A stretch of DNA of 56,850 nt from Pseudohongiella sp. (GCA_030696315.1 JAUYSM010000030.1:1-56850), one strand, 5' to 3'. Positions 1 to 10,215 are shown, numbered from the stretch's first letter. Numbers and translations are program-made. The notes: a model not told the origin generated them from the letters alone.

Positions 1-63
1 TCTGAGTTCTGGCAATCCATGTAAATTGCGGATCGGTTCAGGAGCTTGATCATTGATGTTCAT
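1..63 (-). CDS. 5' end of a gene cut by the window edge, possibly dusB
   Basis: An ATG at 63-61 opens a frame that stays open to the window edge (21 codons) and overlaps the end of the DUF3426 gene by 14 bases. A GGAG lies seven bases upstream of this ATG, a good ribosome binding site. The readable N-terminus (MNINDQAPEPIRN...) ends just before the point where DusB tRNA-dihydrouridine synthases usually begin their RIGPY motif. In related bacteria dusB (then fis) follows prmA and the DUF3426 gene. The product name rests on gene order only, because no diagnostic residue lies inside the window. A second ATG at 53-51, in another frame, also overlaps the upstream stop but has a poorer site. Confidence 0.5.
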   Translation of the reverse strand, partial: MNINDQAPEPIRNLHGLPELR

Positions 64-631
64 AAACAAACTCCAGTGTGTAGTTAACACTCTCTGTGCC
101 AGGATCGAGCAGTTCGAGCGTGCCTTGTATCTCTGCACCTGCCGGAATCATCAGCAAGGGCAACAGGGAAACGTCCAGGTAATGCCCCGGGTAAAATCGC
201 CTGGCAGCGACAATCTGATCTTGAATGTTTCTGAATGAGAGTTCCGCTGACGGATAGGGCATCGCAAATGACGCGGTGTTCTTGACGCGGAACTGCACCA
301 GCAACATCGATTCGTACTCTGGATGAGAAGAAACATCCAGGAACACACTGCGCAGAAGACTGGCGTCGCGCACAATGGGTAGTTCGCAGGCCAGTCTTGC
401 ACAAACAGATTCCAGTACACTACGAGCGCGCGGATCGCGCAACAACGTGTCCCGGTTGAAGTACACCAGTTGGGCCACAAAACTGGCCGACAAAAACACG
501 ATCCCGACCAGGCTGACAACAATCAACCACCAGGACTTTGGCGCCGGGGCTGCTTCTCCCAAAATCAGGGGTTCATCAAACTCGGGTAGATGGGCCGTTT
601 TTTCCGAGCTGGATTCCAGTATTGTCCACAT
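50..631 (-). CDS. DUF3426-family membrane protein lacking the zinc ribbon
   Basis: A 193-residue protein with a short acidic N-terminus, one membrane segment at about residues 34-54 and a C-terminal domain typical of DUF3426 (conserved stretches around VCARLACELP, FLDVSSHPEY and the PYPSAELSF region). Family members normally begin with an MJ0042-type zinc ribbon of four cysteines. Here the ATG lies only seven bases beyond the prmA stop, so there is no room for that ribbon in this frame. The function of the family is unknown; the C-terminal domain should face the periplasm. It is probably translated from the aroQ-accBC-prmA transcript. Confidence 0.8.
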   Translation of the reverse strand: MWTILESSSEKTAHLPEFDEPLILGEAAPAPKSWWLIVVSLVGIVFLSASFVAQLVYFNRDTLLRDPRARSVLESVCARLACELPIVRDASLLRSVFLDVSSHPEYESMLLVQFRVKNTASFAMPYPSAELSFRNIQDQIVAARRFYPGHYLDVSLLPLLMIPAGAEIQGTLELLDPGTESVNYTLEFVYEHQ

Positions 632-637
632 GCTATC

Positions 638-1516
638 TCACGTGCGTCGTATGCCTGTGATGCGAACCCATTGATCGCGAATGACGGGCGGCTCCAGGTC
701 GAACCATGGTTCGTACGATCGGATCAATGATTCTGTCTGTTCAGACAACACCCCTGACAAAATCAAATGACCACCCGGCTTAGTCAGGCCAGTCAGTACC
801 GGCGTCAACTCTTCGAGTGGTCCGGACAGAATGTTGGCGAGCACGATATCTGCCGGGTCATGTTTTTCACCGGGCATAAACACGGTGAGCTTTTCTGCCG
901 CTACACCATTCATTTCACGGTTGTTGCGGGTCGCAATAATGGCCTGTGGATCGTTATCTACCCCTACCGCTTTTGTGGCGCCCAGCAGTATCGCTGCAAT
1001 CGCCAGAATCCCTGAGCCGCAGCCATAATCAATGACGGTTTTGCCCTGAATGTCGCAGCCGTCCAGCCATTCAAGGCACAGTGCGGTGGTCGGGTGGGTG
1101 CCAGACCCAAACGCCAGACCAGGATCGAGCATCAGATTGACTGCATCCGGCTCTGGTGGTTGCAACCAGCTGGGGCACACCCACAAGCGCTTGCCAAAAC
1201 AGATGGGTTTAAAATCATCCATCCAGGCGCGTTCCCAATCCTGATCGGCGATCTCTTCAATCTCCAGATCCTGTTCGGTCAGTCGTGAACTGCCGATGAT
1301 ACGTTTGACGATGGATTTGACAGGGGCTTTGGCGTCAAACAGTGCATTTAACTGCATGTTCTGCCAAAGCGGTGTGGTCCCCGGATCCAGCTGAAAAACG
1401 GCAACATCCTCTGCATCCTGAAGCGTAACCGACACCGCGCCCAGAGACTGAAACAACGCTTCCATCTCGGCAGCTTCGGTGTCGGTTATACGGGCATTAA
1501 TCTGTAACCACGGCAT
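638..1516 (-). CDS. prmA: Ribosomal protein L11 methyltransferase
   Basis: A class I SAM-dependent methyltransferase of 292 residues, the usual PrmA length, which trimethylates amino groups of ribosomal protein L11. The N-terminal substrate-recognition domain covers about residues 1-95. The PrmA signature DPGLAFGSGTHPTT is at 131-144, the SAM-binding glycine loop DYGCGSG at 163-169, the acidic ribose-binding residues in DNDP near 187-190, and the NIL motif near 225. It lies 12 bases after accC in the same direction, the common acc-prm-dus arrangement of gammaproteobacteria. Confidence 0.96.
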   Translation of the reverse strand: MPWLQINARITDTEAAEMEALFQSLGAVSVTLQDAEDVAVFQLDPGTTPLWQNMQLNALFDAKAPVKSIVKRIIGSSRLTEQDLEIEEIADQDWERAWMDDFKPICFGKRLWVCPSWLQPPEPDAVNLMLDPGLAFGSGTHPTTALCLEWLDGCDIQGKTVIDYGCGSGILAIAAILLGATKAVGVDNDPQAIIATRNNREMNGVAAEKLTVFMPGEKHDPADIVLANILSGPLEELTPVLTGLTKPGGHLILSGVLSEQTESLIRSYEPWFDLEPPVIRDQWVRITGIRRT

Positions 1517-1528
1517 GTGTTTGCTCTC

Positions 1529-2887
1529 TTAGCTGTTTTTGCCGTGAGCGCCGTTCAGCATGTGCTCCAGATAATGGATGTTGGTGCCCCCTTTGCGGAA
1601 GTTGGGATCGCGCAGAATATCTTTGTGCAAAGGGGTGTTGGTGCGAATGCCATCAATCAATAACTCATCGAGGGCATTTTGCATGCGCACCAAGGCTTCG
1701 TCACGCGAACTGCCATAACTGATCAGTTTGGCGATCAACGAGTCGTAATAGGGAGGCACTGTGTAGCCGCTGTAAATATGCGAGTCAACGCGTATGCCAT
1801 TACCGCCCGGGGCATGGAACAGGTTGATTTTGCCAGGGCAGGGCATGAAGGACACCGGGTCCTCTGCGTTGATGCGGCATTCAATGGCATGGCCTTTGAT
1901 TACGACATCTTCCTGGCGGATGCTCAGAGGCATGCCGCTGGCTATCTTGAGTTGCTCTTTCACAATGTCGATACCCGTGACCATTTCGGTGACTGGGTGT
2001 TCAACCTGAACACGGGTGTTCATTTCGATAAAGTAAAACTGCTTGTCCTGATACAAAAACTCCAGGGTGCCGGCACCACGATATTTCATCAGCTTGCAGG
2101 CTTTGATGCAGGTTTCAGCGACCTGGTTGCGAATTTCGTCGGGGATATCCGGCGCAGGTGCTTCTTCCAGCACTTTTTGATGTCGACGCTGCATAGAGCA
2201 ATCGCGATCGCCCAGATAAATCGCATTGCCCAAGCCGTCACCCAACACCTGAATCTCAACGTGGCGCGGATTTTCCAGGAATTTTTCCAGATACACGGTA
2301 TCGTTGCCAAAGGCAGCCTTGGCTTCTGATTGTGTGACATAAATAGACTTGAGTAGTGCCGCTTCACTGTGCACCACGCGCATACCGCGGCCACCACCAC
2401 CGGCTGCCGCTTTGATAATGACCGGGTAACCTATGCGCTTGGCGATGGTCAGCGTTCGCTCAGCATTGTCGTCCAGCGGGCCATCAGAGCCGGGCACTGT
2501 TGGTACGCCAGCGGTTTTCATGGCGTTAATCGCGGAAACTTTGTCGCCCATCAGGCGAATGGTTTCGGCGCGCGGACCAATAAAAATGAAGCCACTGCGT
2601 TCTACCTGATCTGCAAAGTCTGCATTTTCCGACAGGAAGCCGTACCCGGGGTGAATGGCGACTGCATCTGTGACTTCGGTGGCTGAAATGATGGCTGGAA
2701 CATTCAGGTAACTTTTAGACGCGCTTGCGGGGCCAATACAAACTGATTCGTCTGCCAGGCGCACATGCATCAAATCGCGATCAGCACTGGAGTGCACGGC
2801 AACGGTCTTGATGCCGAGTTCCTTGCAGGCACGCAGGATTCGCAAAGCAATTTCGCCGCGGTTGGCAATAAGGACTTTTTCCAGCAT
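1529..2887 (-). CDS. accC: Acetyl-CoA carboxylase, biotin carboxylase subunit
   Basis: 452 residues, close to E. coli AccC. It carboxylates biotin on BCCP with ATP and bicarbonate, the first half-reaction of malonyl-CoA formation. Visible are the N-terminal domain ([13 protein letters not shown]), the ATP-grasp glycine-rich loop GGGGRGM near residue 165, the [13 protein letters not shown] stretch near 230 and the catalytic [14 protein letters not shown] segment near 290. It starts 12 bases after accB and should be co-transcribed with it. accA and accD are not in this window. Confidence 0.97.
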   Translation of the reverse strand: MLEKVLIANRGEIALRILRACKELGIKTVAVHSSADRDLMHVRLADESVCIGPASASKSYLNVPAIISATEVTDAVAIHPGYGFLSENADFADQVERSGFIFIGPRAETIRLMGDKVSAINAMKTAGVPTVPGSDGPLDDNAERTLTIAKRIGYPVIIKAAAGGGGRGMRVVHSEAALLKSIYVTQSEAKAAFGNDTVYLEKFLENPRHVEIQVLGDGLGNAIYLGDRDCSMQRRHQKVLEEAPAPDIPDEIRNQVAETCIKACKLMKYRGAGTLEFLYQDKQFYFIEMNTRVQVEHPVTEMVTGIDIVKEQLKIASGMPLSIRQEDVVIKGHAIECRINAEDPVSFMPCPGKINLFHAPGGNGIRVDSHIYSGYTVPPYYDSLIAKLISYGSSRDEALVRMQNALDELLIDGIRTNTPLHKDILRDPNFRKGGTNIHYLEHMLNGAHGKNS

Positions 2888-2899
2888 GAGCGTGTTCCC

Positions 2900-3364
2900 T
2901 TAAACGATGGTGACCAGTGCCTGGTCAAATTCAACGGGCTCGCCGTCGGTGGCCAGAATGGCTTCCACTACGCCGGAATGATCTGCTTCGATTTGATTCA
3001 TCATCTTCATCGCTTCAATAATGCCGATCACATCGCCTACTTTGACATGCTGACCCACTTCAACAAAGGGCGGCGATGAAGGCGACGGAGCGCGATAGAA
3101 GGTACCGACCATAGGTGATTTGACGACGTTGCCACGTACTTTTCGTGAGCTGTCGGCGTCAGCTGCTGGCGCTGCAACGGGTGCAGCTGCCGCAATCGGC
3201 GCAGGCGCTGATACCATTGGTGCACTTTGATATTGGATAGGCTGTTGCACAACTTTGCTTGCGCGGCTGATACGGACGGCTTCTTCACCTTCTTTGATCT
3301 CGATCTCCGCAATATCGGAAGACTCAAGCAGTTCGATGAGTTTTTTGACTTTTCTGATATCCAT
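2900..3364 (-). CDS. accB: Biotin carboxyl carrier protein of acetyl-CoA carboxylase
   Basis: 154 residues. An N-terminal helical segment (1-35) is joined by an Ala/Pro-rich linker (about 48-70) to the biotinyl domain. The biotin attachment motif EAMKM places the modified lysine at residue 120, and the protein ends shortly after the second hammerhead half, as in E. coli BCCP. It lies between aroQ (42 bases upstream) and accC, the standard aroQ-accB-accC operon, so carrier and carboxylase are probably made together. Confidence 0.96.
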   Translation of the reverse strand: MDIRKVKKLIELLESSDIAEIEIKEGEEAVRISRASKVVQQPIQYQSAPMVSAPAPIAAAAPVAAPAADADSSRKVRGNVVKSPMVGTFYRAPSPSSPPFVEVGQHVKVGDVIGIIEAMKMMNQIEADHSGVVEAILATDGEPVEFDQALVTIV

Positions 3365-3405
3365 AAGTGGTCTCTTTTATCGGGTTTTTAACGTCAAATC
3401 GAAAA

Positions 3406-3852
3406 TTAGTGTTGGTTTTGGATCTTGGTCAGTGCCGCCTGCAAGGCCAGATCATACCCTTGAGATCCCAGTCCAGTAATGGTCCCGGCAGCAATGTCCG
3501 AGAAATACGAGTGGTGCCTGAAGGGTTCGCGCTTGTAGACATTTGATAGATGAACTTCAATAAATGGGATGCTTACCGCCAACAGTGCGTCCCGCAAGGC
3601 CACGCTGGTATGCGTGAATGCGCCCGGATTAAAGATAATAAAGTGAATGCCTTCAAAGCGCGCATCGTGAATGCGATCGATCAGTTCATATTCAGCATTG
3701 CTCTGCAGATGCAATAGATGGTGCCCGGCCTCGACACAGGTATTTGCCAACCGGCGATTGATGTCATCCAGTGTCTCTTTGCCATAAACATCAGGCTCGC
3801 GAGTACCCAGCAAGTTCAGGTTGGGGCCATGCAAGACAAGTATGGTAGCCAT
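3406..3852 (-). CDS. aroQ: 3-dehydroquinate dehydratase, type II
   Basis: 148 residues, the size of the small dodecameric type II enzyme. It converts 3-dehydroquinate to 3-dehydroshikimate in the shikimate pathway. The N-terminal [21 protein letters not shown] holds the catalytic arginine (R18) and tyrosine (Y23), the [16 protein letters not shown] region binds substrate, and [17 protein letters not shown] carries the conserved histidine. It is the first gene of the aroQ-accB-accC-prmA cluster, so the operon promoter should lie in 3853-3990. Confidence 0.96.
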   Translation of the reverse strand: MATILVLHGPNLNLLGTREPDVYGKETLDDINRRLANTCVEAGHHLLHLQSNAEYELIDRIHDARFEGIHFIIFNPGAFTHTSVALRDALLAVSIPFIEVHLSNVYKREPFRHHSYFSDIAAGTITGLGSQGYDLALQAALTKIQNQH

Positions 3853-3991
3853 GTTATTGGTCCGAGGTTCGGATGTTGCGCTTTGAAAGCCGGCATTTTG
3901 TCAGATTTTTCTCGGCTTTTCATCACCAAATTGTGGCTTTTCTCTGATGTTTTGTGATGTAAAAGCAGTTATCCGTCGCGAAGATGCGCAA

Positions 3992-4447
3992 TTACTGTGT
4001 TATTTCTACATCACGCTTGGTGGGCGGGTAACAAAGGCCCGCTTCAGCGCAACCTTGAAAGCCGATAGACAGTGTAAATTGTTGCGGACTGCCATCCGGC
4101 AGTTTGAGCATGGCACGCGTCTGCTCGTAATAAACGCTGACTTCACCAAAGTACTCATCTTCGTGTTTGATGCCGGCTGGCAATACCGGGATGAGTGTGG
4201 TGACCAGGTCTTCCGGCTCGGTGATTCCGAAACTGAATTTGTCTGCGTACAGGTAATACCCCGGCGCGATTGTCCAGTGCACGCTGATGCGATCTGTGTC
4301 ATCAAGGCTGATATAAAACGAAAAAGCCTGGTCAACATCCAGAAAGGCAGCTTGCTGTGTCAGGGCGCTTTGCGTCGACGTGCTTGCAGAGAATGGACTC
4401 TGGGCAAGACCTGAAGAAGGCAGAAGTATCAATAAAAACGCCAGCAT
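3992..4447 (-). CDS. Secreted stand-alone DsbD N-terminal (alpha) domain protein
   Basis: With the ATG at 4447 the product is 151 residues. It has a hydrophobic signal-like N-terminus ending LPSSGLAQS, followed by a domain matching nDsbD (HWTIAPGYYLYADKFSF... and the terminal FQGCAEAGLCYPP). Both redox cysteines of nDsbD (C133 and C139 here) are present. In DsbD this periplasmic domain passes electrons from the membrane domain to DsbC/DsbG. The membrane and thioredoxin-like domains are absent and the frame stops right after the cysteine motif. The open frame continues upstream into fabB to 4648, and no convincing ribosome binding site fixes the start; a TTG or CTG just after the fabB stop (4485) is possible. 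It follows fabB and is probably read from that transcript. Confidence 0.75.
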   Translation of the reverse strand: MLAFLLILLPSSGLAQSPFSASTSTQSALTQQAAFLDVDQAFSFYISLDDTDRISVHWTIAPGYYLYADKFSFGITEPEDLVTTLIPVLPAGIKHEDEYFGEVSVYYEQTRAMLKLPDGSPQQFTLSIGFQGCAEAGLCYPPTKRDVEITQ

Positions 4448-4484
4448 GCCGGCAATCAATGCCGGCAGCGCATGGGGATATGTG

Positions 4485-5705
4485 TCAGGCTTGATAACGC
4501 TCAAAGACCAGTGTTGCATTGGTACCGCCGAACCCGAAGCTATTGGACATGATGCAGTCAATTTTGACGTCATCAAGGCGTTTGGTAGCAATGTTAAGAC
4601 CTTCTGCCTCGGGCACAAGTTCCGTGACGTTTGCTGAGGCGCTGACAAAATTGTGCTGCATCATCAACAGGCTGTAGATCGCTTCCTGTGCACCCGTTGC
4701 ACCGAGGGAGTGACCGGTCAGGGATTTTGTGGAGGTGATAATCGGAGATTTTCCACCGAAAATGGTTTTGACGGCACCTAATTCGGTAACGTCACCAACC
4801 GGTGTGCTGGTGCCGTGTGTGTTCAGGTAGTCAACGGGCCTGCCCGAGGTGGTTGCCAGTGCCATTTTCATGCAGCGTACGGCGCCTTCGCCTGATGGGG
4901 CAACCATGTCATACCCGTCAGATGTTGCTCCGTAGCCAGTGATTTCACCGTAAATTTTTGCGCCGCGCGCCAAGGCGTGATCTAGTGCTTCAACTACAAG
5001 CACTGCGCCACCACCGGCGATCACAAAACCGTCACGGCTGACATCAAACGGGCGTGAGGCAACAGTAGGTTCGTGGTTATGGCTCGTGGTCAAAGCGCCC
5101 ATTGCATCAAACAGGTTGGTCAGCGTCCAATGTTCAGACTCGCCACCCCCGGCAAAAACAACATCCTGTTTGCCCAGTTGGATCAACTCTACCGCATTGC
5201 CAATGCAATGAGCGCTGGTGGCGCAGGCGGAGGAAATTGAGTAGTTGACGCCTCGGATTTTAAACGGGGTCGCCAGGCAGGCGGACACTGTGCTGCCCAT
5301 GGTGCGTGGAACCCGATAAGGACCTATTTTTCGAATGCCTTTGGTGCGCAGAATATCAGCTGCTTCCACCTGATCTGCCGAAGAAGAGCCGCCAGCACCC
5401 ATGATGATGCCTGTTCGATCATTGGAAACATCGGCCTCTGTCAGGCCGGCATCTTTGATGGCCTGATCCATTGCGATATATCCATAGGCAGCGGCGTCAC
5501 CCATAAAGCGCAGGTGTTTGCGATCAATGTGGTCTTCAAAGCTGATGTTGACTCGGCCTGAAATGTGGGCGCGCAGCCCCATTTCTTCGTAAACCGGGTT
5601 GTAACTGATGCCGCTGCGGCCTTCTTTCAGCGATTCGAGTACAGTTGGTACGTCATTACCAATGCAGGAAACAATACCAATACCAGTCACCACAACACGT
5701 CTCAT
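4485..5705 (-). CDS. fabB: 3-oxoacyl-ACP synthase I (KAS I)
   Basis: 406 residues starting [10 protein letters not shown]. The ATG at 5705 has GAGG six bases upstream and is preferred over an in-frame start five codons earlier. It is a thiolase-fold condensing enzyme that elongates acyl-ACP and is essential for the unsaturated branch. The Cys-His-His triad is complete: C161 in [11 protein letters not shown]297 in NTHGTSTP and H332 in [10 protein letters not shown], with K327 nearby. It follows fabA by 51 bases, the typical fabAB operon for anaerobic-type unsaturated fatty acid synthesis. Confidence 0.95.
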   Translation of the reverse strand: MRRVVVTGIGIVSCIGNDVPTVLESLKEGRSGISYNPVYEEMGLRAHISGRVNISFEDHIDRKHLRFMGDAAAYGYIAMDQAIKDAGLTEADVSNDRTGIIMGAGGSSSADQVEAADILRTKGIRKIGPYRVPRTMGSTVSACLATPFKIRGVNYSISSACATSAHCIGNAVELIQLGKQDVVFAGGGESEHWTLTNLFDAMGALTTSHNHEPTVASRPFDVSRDGFVIAGGGAVLVVEALDHALARGAKIYGEITGYGATSDGYDMVAPSGEGAVRCMKMALATTSGRPVDYLNTHGTSTPVGDVTELGAVKTIFGGKSPIITSTKSLTGHSLGATGAQEAIYSLLMMQHNFVSASANVTELVPEAEGLNIATKRLDDVKIDCIMSNSFGFGGTNATLVFERYQA

Positions 5706-5756
5706 AAGTACCTCGATCAATTTCTTGGCGCGTTCTGACTTAACTCATTTGTTGAA

Positions 5757-6284
5757 TCAGAAGCGACTTTCCGGCGTAAAAAGACCTACTTTCAGGCCCT
5801 TGGTGGTATAGATTACTTTGCCATCGACAGCGACTGTGCCGTCAGCGATGCCCATGACAAGTTTGCGCTCAATGATGCGGCTCAGTGAGATTTCATAGGT
5901 AACTTTGCTGGCTGTAGGCAGAATTTCACCGCTGAATTTGACTTCGCCTGCACCGAGTGCCCGGCCTTTTCCAAGATTGCCGCGCCAGCCGAGATAAAAC
6001 CCGACCAGTTGCCACATCGCGTCCAATCCGAGGCAGCCTGGCATCACCGGATCATCGGGAAAGTGACATTCAAAAAACCATAAGTCAGGATGGATATCCA
6101 GTTCGGCAATGATCTGGCCCTTGCCATGCTCGCCGCCGTGGTCATTGATTTCCACAATTCTGTCCAGCATCAACATGTTACCGACCGGTAATTTTGCATT
6201 GCCGGGGCCAAACATGCGGCCGTAACCGCAGTCAATCAGCTCGTCTTTACTGTAGGAGCCTTTGGGTGTAAATCCTGTATTCAT
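5757..6284 (-). CDS. fabA: 3-hydroxydecanoyl-ACP dehydratase/isomerase
   Basis: 175 residues from the ATG at 6284 ([16 protein letters not shown]). The frame extends 42 codons further upstream, but FabA homologues start here. It dehydrates 3-hydroxydecanoyl-ACP and isomerises the trans-2 to the cis-3 product, the branch point to unsaturated fatty acids. The catalytic pair H74 ([14 protein letters not shown]) and D88 (GLDAMWQL) is present. The pairing with fabB and the dyad at 6338-6360 suggest control by an unsaturated-fatty-acid regulator of the FabR/DesT kind, which is inference. Confidence 0.95.
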   Translation of the reverse strand: MNTGFTPKGSYSKDELIDCGYGRMFGPGNAKLPVGNMLMLDRIVEINDHGGEHGKGQIIAELDIHPDLWFFECHFPDDPVMPGCLGLDAMWQLVGFYLGWRGNLGKGRALGAGEVKFSGEILPTASKVTYEISLSRIIERKLVMGIADGTVAVDGKVIYTTKGLKVGLFTPESRF

Positions 6285-6337
6285 ATGTGTAAAACAACAC
6301 CTTGGTTTCACAAAGTGCGCAAGTTTATCCCGGCAAA

Positions 6338-6360
6338 GCAAAATAATCGAACTATTTTGC
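6338..6360. promoter_or_regulatory. Inverted repeat upstream of fabAB, candidate operator
   Basis: GCAAAATA and TATTTTGC form perfect 8-base arms separated by seven bases. The centre lies about 65 bases upstream of the fabA ATG and about 110 bases upstream of manC on the other strand. Position and symmetry suit a dimeric repressor of the TetR type. It does not resemble the E. coli FabR or FadR consensus, so the regulator is unknown. There is no T-run, so a terminator is unlikely. Confidence 0.4.
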
Positions 6361-6457
6361 CAGACACGCCTGTTGGGGATATCTGTCCGTGGGCTGGCAC
6401 CTGTATGCAATCGACGTTCTGATATAGACTTGGCGTCACGGTAAACAAGGAAGCAAT

Positions 6458-8005
6458 ATGATAATCCCCGTTATTCTTGCAGGTGGCACCGGGTCAAGAT
6501 TGTGGCCACTTTCACGGCAATTAAGCCCCAAGCAGTTTATGACAATTCCCGAGTCCATGGCGGGGTCTGGCACAGATTCATCAGAACTGTCGGCTGGCGA
6601 TCACAGTGCTGCTGGCACAGTGATGGCCAACGGCGACACAACCTTGTTTCAGGCGACATTGCTGCGATTGCAAGGGATTCCGGGCCTGGGCGCGCCGCTT
6701 GTCATCTGCAATGAAGAACATCGTTTTCTGGTTGCCGAGCAGTTGCGTCAGTTGGAAATGACAGACGCCATCATTGTGCTCGAACCCGTGGGGCGCAATA
6801 CCGCCCCCGCGCTCACGTTGGCTGCTGAATTGATCGGCAGATTGCCAGTTGCAGCTGGGGCAGTGGACGATGAGCCGCTTCTGATGCTGGTGCTGCCAGC
6901 GGATCATGTCATCCGAGAAACAGTCGTGTTCCATGCGTGCATAGAGACTGCAAGGCAGCATGCCAGCGCAGGTGCCATGGTAACGTTTGGCATTCGCCCG
7001 CTTTATGCAGAAACAGGTTATGGCTACATTCAGCGCGGCCCAGCGGTAGGTGACGCCGTCCGGACAGCCTTTAAAGTAAAACGGTTTGTGGAAAAACCAG
7101 CACTTGAAGTTGCCCAGCAGTATCTGGACGCAGGCGACTATGACTGGAACAGCGGCATGTTTCTGTTTGGGCATGAGCGTTGGCTGCAGGAAGTCGAGCA
7201 ACATGCGCCAGAAATTGCCCGCCATTGCAGGCAGGCCTGCCACAGCGCGCGTTCGGATGGCGACTTTACGCGCATAGACGCGGTAGCGTTTGCTGCCTGC
7301 CCATCAGATTCAATCGATTATGCGGTGATGGAAAAAACTGCTAACGCAGTAATAGTCCCTATGGAGGCTGCCTGGAATGATCTGGGGGCCTGGAGTTCGC
7401 TCTGGGATGTCAGTGCGCTCAAGACAAAAGACAATAATGTGCTGCGCGGTGATACGCATGTCATCAATGTCAGTCAAAGTTACATCCGAGCGGATTCTCG
7501 ACTGGTAGTTGCAATTGGCATGCACAATGCGGTCATTGTGGAAACGCCGGACGCAGTGCTGGTGGCTGATAAGGATCAGGTGCAGGATGTCAAAAAAGTT
7601 GTGCAGTGGCTGGAGCGAATGTCACGTCCAGAAGCAGTGCTGCACACACTGGTGTACCGGCCGTGGGGATCCTATGAGTCGCTGGCGACCGGGCCGGGTT
7701 TCCAGGTAAAGCGCATCAGGGTACGTCCGGGCGCTTCGTTATCACTGCAGATGCACCATAAGAGGGCGGAGCATTGGGTGGTGATCCAGGGCGTGGCAAC
7801 GGTGACCTGTGATGAGCGCGTATTTGATTTGCATGCCAATCAGTCGACGTTTATTCCATTGGGTAGTCGCCATCGCCTGCAGAATATGACAGACGAATGG
7901 GTCGAGTTGATTGAAGTGCAGACCGGCGCCTACCTGGGCGAGGATGATATTGTTCGTTTTGATGATGTTTATGGTCGAGTACAAACAGGAGTTGGTTCTA
8001 AATGA
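6458..8005 (+). CDS. manC: Bifunctional mannose-1-phosphate guanylyltransferase / mannose-6-phosphate isomerase
   Basis: 515 residues, a type II ManC/AlgA enzyme that makes GDP-mannose. The nucleotidyltransferase domain has [12 protein letters not shown] at 9-20 and the PKQF signature at 24-27. The C-terminal cupin isomerase domain (about 390-510) begins [10 protein letters not shown] and includes the metal-binding [10 protein letters not shown]. Between PKQF and the usual LFQ helix sits an extra stretch of about 30 small and acidic residues (31-60) that I do not expect in this family. The gene ends in an ATGA overlap with galU, so the three sugar-nucleotide genes are coupled. Confidence 0.93.
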   Translation: MIIPVILAGGTGSRLWPLSRQLSPKQFMTIPESMAGSGTDSSELSAGDHSAAGTVMANGDTTLFQATLLRLQGIPGLGAPLVICNEEHRFLVAEQLRQLEMTDAIIVLEPVGRNTAPALTLAAELIGRLPVAAGAVDDEPLLMLVLPADHVIRETVVFHACIETARQHASAGAMVTFGIRPLYAETGYGYIQRGPAVGDAVRTAFKVKRFVEKPALEVAQQYLDAGDYDWNSGMFLFGHERWLQEVEQHAPEIARHCRQACHSARSDGDFTRIDAVAFAACPSDSIDYAVMEKTANAVIVPMEAAWNDLGAWSSLWDVSALKTKDNNVLRGDTHVINVSQSYIRADSRLVVAIGMHNAVIVETPDAVLVADKDQVQDVKKVVQWLERMSRPEAVLHTLVYRPWGSYESLATGPGFQVKRIRVRPGASLSLQMHHKRAEHWVVIQGVATVTCDERVFDLHANQSTFIPLGSRHRLQNMTDEWVELIEVQTGAYLGEDDIVRFDDVYGRVQTGVGSK

Positions 8006-8835
8006 TCAGGAAATGTTTATTCCCCGCAGCCGGTTACGGCACAAGATTTCTGCCCGCGACAAAGTCGATGCCCAAGGAGATGTTGCCGCTGGTCAACAAA
8101 CCGTTGATTCAATACGGCGTAGAAGAAGCGCTGGCGGCCGGCATCAACGGCATGGCAATTGTGACCGGGCGGGGCAAACGCGCCATTGAAGATCACTTTG
8201 ATATCAGTTACGAGCTCGAGCACCAGATCGCAGGAACCTCCAAGGAAGCTGCCCTGAAAGACATTCGTCACCTGATCAATGTCTGCACTTTTTCGTACAC
8301 ACGCCAAGTGGAAATGAAAGGGCTGGGGCATGCGATCCTCACTGGCGAGACCTTGATCGGTAACGAAGCTTTTGCGGTGTTGCTTGCGGATGACTATTGC
8401 GTCACCGAGTCTGGGGAGGATCCAGTGCTGCTGCAGATGGTCAAGTTGTACCAGAAGTATCGCTGCAGCATTGTGGCTATTGAAGAGGTGCCACACGATG
8501 AGACCTCAAAATACGGGGTGATTGGTGGTGTCGAAGAAGCCCCTGGCGTTTACCGTGTGCGCCAGATGGTTGAAAAACCCGATCCGGCCGATGCGCCATC
8601 GAATCTCGCAATTATTGGCCGTTATATTCTGACACCCGACATTTTTGACATTTTGCGTGTCACCCCTCCTGGGCGTAACGGTGAATTGCAAATTACGGAT
8701 GCGCTGATGACGCAGGCAACCTACGGACGAGTTCTTGGATTTAAATTTAAAGGCCGGCGCTTTGACTGCGGATCAGTAGAAGGTTTTATTGATGCCACCA
8801 ATTACGCCTATCAGCACATCTACAAACGCAAATGA
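8002..8835 (+). CDS. galU: UTP-glucose-1-phosphate uridylyltransferase
   Basis: 277 residues. It forms UDP-glucose from UTP and glucose-1-phosphate. The N-terminal signature ([20 protein letters not shown] then KEMLPL) is intact, as are the VEKP stretch near residue 192 and the C-terminal [14 protein letters not shown] region. The ATG overlaps the manC stop (ATGA) and the stop overlaps the manB start in the same way. Together with manC and manB it supplies precursors for LPS or exopolysaccharide; no glycosyltransferases or polymer export genes are nearby. Confidence 0.95.
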   Translation: MIRKCLFPAAGYGTRFLPATKSMPKEMLPLVNKPLIQYGVEEALAAGINGMAIVTGRGKRAIEDHFDISYELEHQIAGTSKEAALKDIRHLINVCTFSYTRQVEMKGLGHAILTGETLIGNEAFAVLLADDYCVTESGEDPVLLQMVKLYQKYRCSIVAIEEVPHDETSKYGVIGGVEEAPGVYRVRQMVEKPDPADAPSNLAIIGRYILTPDIFDILRVTPPGRNGELQITDALMTQATYGRVLGFKFKGRRFDCGSVEGFIDATNYAYQHIYKRK

Positions 8836-10193
8836 GTCTGACTACCATGCATATGACGATCAGTTGTTTCAAAGCCTATGACATCCGCGGTCGCGTTCCC
8901 GATCAGCTGAATGAGGACGTTGCTTACCGAATAGGACGGGCGACGGCGCTGTACCTGAAACCAAAAACCATGGTGGTCGGGCACGATATCCGACTGAGCA
9001 GTCCTGCCTTGAGTGAGGCGCTCAGCCGTGGATTGATGGATGGGGGTGCAGACGTCATTGATATTGGTTTGTGCGGTACAGAAGAAGTTTATTTTGCTAC
9101 ATCGTACCTGAATGCTGATGGCGGTATTGTGGTGACTGCAAGCCATAACCCGCAGGATTACAACGGCATGAAACTTGTGCGTGAGCAGTCGCGCCCAATC
9201 AGTGGTGATACCGGGCTGAATGACATTCGCGCCCTGGCGGAAGCTGGCGTGTTTCCTGATAGTGAGAGACAAGGCACGCTGAGTCACCAGGACACACGAC
9301 CTGCGTATGTGAAGCATCTGATATCGTACATTGATCTGAGTGTGCTGAAGCCGTTAAAACTGGTTATCAATGCAGGTAATGGTGGTGCAGGAATCGTTGC
9401 TGATGCGCTGGCCGAGCACTTGCCGTTTGAATTTATACGGGTGCATCATCAAGCGGATGGCCACTTTCCAAACGGTGTGCCTAATCCATTGCTGGAAGAA
9501 AATCGTGCGCCTACCATTGATGCAATTAACGCGCACAAAGCTGATATAGGCATTGCATGGGATGGGGATTTTGACCGATGTTTCTTTTTTGATGAAACCG
9601 GTTATTTCATCGAAGGTTATTACATCGTTGGTTTACTGGCCCAAAGTTTTCTCGAAAAGAATCCGGGTGCTGCCATCATTCATGATCCACGTCTGACCTG
9701 GAATACTCAGGCGGTGTGTGATGAGTTTGGCGGGCGCGCAGTGCAATGCAAGACCGGTCATGCCTTTATCAAGGAGCGTATGCGCCTTGAGGACGCAGTG
9801 TACGGTGGTGAAATGAGCGCACACCATTACTTCCGCGATTTTGCATACTGTGACAGCGGCATGATTCCCTGGCTGCTGGTATCAGAGATGATTTGCAAAA
9901 CGGGTAAACCTCTCTCCGAACTGGTCGCTGAGCGCATGGCAGCTTTTCCGGCCAGCGGCGAGATCAATCGTACGGTGGAGGATGCGGCTGCGCTGATTAA
10001 AAAGGTCGAGGCGATTTACAGTGATGATGCGGTTGTGATTGATTACACCGACGGACTCAGCATGAATTTTGACCAGTGGCGATTCAATTTGCGTATGTCT
10101 AACACTGAGCCGGTCGTGCGTTTGAACGTTGAGTCGCGCGCAGACACTGCGTTGATGCAAGAAAAAACTGCAGAGCTGCTGGCGTTGTTTTGA
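8832..10193 (+). CDS. manB: Phosphomannomutase of the ManB/CpsG type
   Basis: 453 residues, an alpha-D-phosphohexomutase converting mannose-6-phosphate to mannose-1-phosphate, the substrate of ManC. The phosphoserine loop [14 protein letters not shown] places the catalytic serine at 104. The magnesium loop WDGDFDRCF lies near residue 240, the sugar-binding GEMSAHHYF near 320 and the phosphate-binding [10 protein letters not shown] near 423. The CFKAYDIRG start and overall sequence resemble enteric CpsG more than pseudomonad AlgC. It may also act on glucose phosphates, as some relatives do. Confidence 0.93.
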   Translation: MSLTTMHMTISCFKAYDIRGRVPDQLNEDVAYRIGRATALYLKPKTMVVGHDIRLSSPALSEALSRGLMDGGADVIDIGLCGTEEVYFATSYLNADGGIVVTASHNPQDYNGMKLVREQSRPISGDTGLNDIRALAEAGVFPDSERQGTLSHQDTRPAYVKHLISYIDLSVLKPLKLVINAGNGGAGIVADALAEHLPFEFIRVHHQADGHFPNGVPNPLLEENRAPTIDAINAHKADIGIAWDGDFDRCFFFDETGYFIEGYYIVGLLAQSFLEKNPGAAIIHDPRLTWNTQAVCDEFGGRAVQCKTGHAFIKERMRLEDAVYGGEMSAHHYFRDFAYCDSGMIPWLLVSEMICKTGKPLSELVAERMAAFPASGEINRTVEDAAALIKKVEAIYSDDAVVIDYTDGLSMNFDQWRFNLRMSNTEPVVRLNVESRADTALMQEKTAELLALF

Positions 10194-10215
10194 GTAGTCA
10201 TATGTCCCGCATGTG

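Noticed and set aside
1679..2329. A 216-codon open frame on the plus strand opposite accC
   Set aside because: It is the antisense shadow of a highly conserved gene; it has no ribosome site and no recognisable domain.
4448..4648. A longer start for the DsbD-alpha gene extending into fabB
   Set aside because: The extension overlaps the essential C-terminus of fabB, places a non-signal-like segment before the hydrophobic core and has no ribosome site.
6581..7243. A 220-codon open frame on the minus strand inside manC
   Set aside because: It is fully covered by the clear ManC catalytic domain on the other strand and has no family features.
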